Shown here: positions 5,912 to 6,083 of the stretch, in pieces
How the letters are laid out: each line of letters starts with the position of its first letter
Numbering within the stretch: position 1 is the stretch's first letter
NCBI GenBank assembly: GCA_943331855.1
Contig: CALQNE010000215.1
Location: forward strand, 1-6,083
Direction of reading: 5' to 3'
DNA from: Bordetella parapertussis
Lineage (GTDB): Bacteria; Pseudomonadota; Gammaproteobacteria; Burkholderiales; Burkholderiaceae_B
DNA: 6,083 nt
Made by a program: the position numbers and the translations under genes
The notes under the pieces: model-generated
The model's input: the letters and a program-made list of their open reading frames with translations, nothing else
The model's database searches: none
What the model was told of the DNA's origin: nothing

Positions 5912-6083
5912 ATGACAAATCCCCATATTGCTGCCATTGCCCAAACCCTTTTGGCGGCCCGCCGCGACCGACAACCGGCTAATCCGGCTCAGCACCTCGA
6001 TCAACTGCAATCCACTGACGACGCCTATGCGGTACAAGAACTGGTGCGCAAAGAGTTAGCCCCCGGGCAAGCCGCCGTCGGCC
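5912..6083 (+). CDS. 2-keto-4-pentenoate hydratase-like protein, N-terminal part (cut by window end)
   Basis: The frame runs open from ATG 5912 to the window edge (57 codons, beginning MTNPHIAAIAQTLLAARRDRQ). The LLAARR segment (13-18), the DDAYAVQELV segment (38-47) and the final GQAAVG resemble the N-terminus of MhpD-type 2-keto-4-pentenoate hydratases of the fumarylacetoacetate hydrolase superfamily. These act in meta-cleavage of aromatic compounds, adding water to 2-hydroxypenta-2,4-dienoate-type substrates in the cytoplasm. The metal-binding catalytic residues lie downstream of the window, so the substrate cannot be judged. It is divergent from yaeQ and probably not part of the copper-related unit. 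Confidence 0.65.
   Translation, partial: MTNPHIAAIAQTLLAARRDRQPANPAQHLDQLQSTDDAYAVQELVRKELAPGQAAVG

Overview
The window looks like part of a beta-proteobacterial chromosome, most likely Burkholderiales and close to Alcaligenaceae/Bordetella. This rests on the gene families and their order, not on any database search. Base composition is moderate (roughly half G+C by eye) and fairly even across the window, with no sign of insertion sequences, phage genes, tRNA, rRNA or CRISPR.

Left part (1-4498, + strand): a three-gene unit. It starts with a small DUF2946 protein carrying a CxxC motif and a C-terminal Arg-Ala-Pro-Pro (RAPP) motif. After a 149-nt non-coding gap comes a TonB-dependent outer-membrane receptor of 731 residues. 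It is followed 29 nt later by a secreted two-domain protein: a sialidase-like (Asp-box/BNR) beta-propeller with a Cys-Glu-Cys-Cys cluster, fused to a thioredoxin-like domain with a CGPC active site. The order DUF2946 - TonB-dependent receptor - third gene matches the copper-repressed bp2923-bfrG-bp2921 operon of Bordetella pertussis as I remember it. There the DUF2946 gene acts as a regulatory upstream ORF: the ribosome arrests at RAPP, and copper sensed through CxxC relieves the arrest and allows Rho-dependent termination before the receptor gene. The present sequence has every expected element, including a strongly C-rich, G-poor tract over the end of the upstream ORF.

Right part (4505-5841, - strand): a convergent pair, yaeQ followed 8 nt later by a TonB energy transducer, which could energise the receptor. 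The two convergent units are separated by only 6 nt, with no room for a conventional terminator. No exbB or exbD is in the window. After a 70-nt divergent gap, the window ends inside the N-terminus of a 2-keto-4-pentenoate hydratase-like gene on the + strand, probably unrelated to metal uptake.

Working picture (inference): when copper is low, the DUF2946 ribosome stalls and protects the nascent RNA from Rho, so receptor and periplasmic partner are made. The receptor imports copper or a copper complex with TonB energy, and the Cys-rich propeller/thioredoxin protein receives, reduces or strips the metal in the periplasm. When copper is sufficient, the arrest is released and Rho shuts the unit down.
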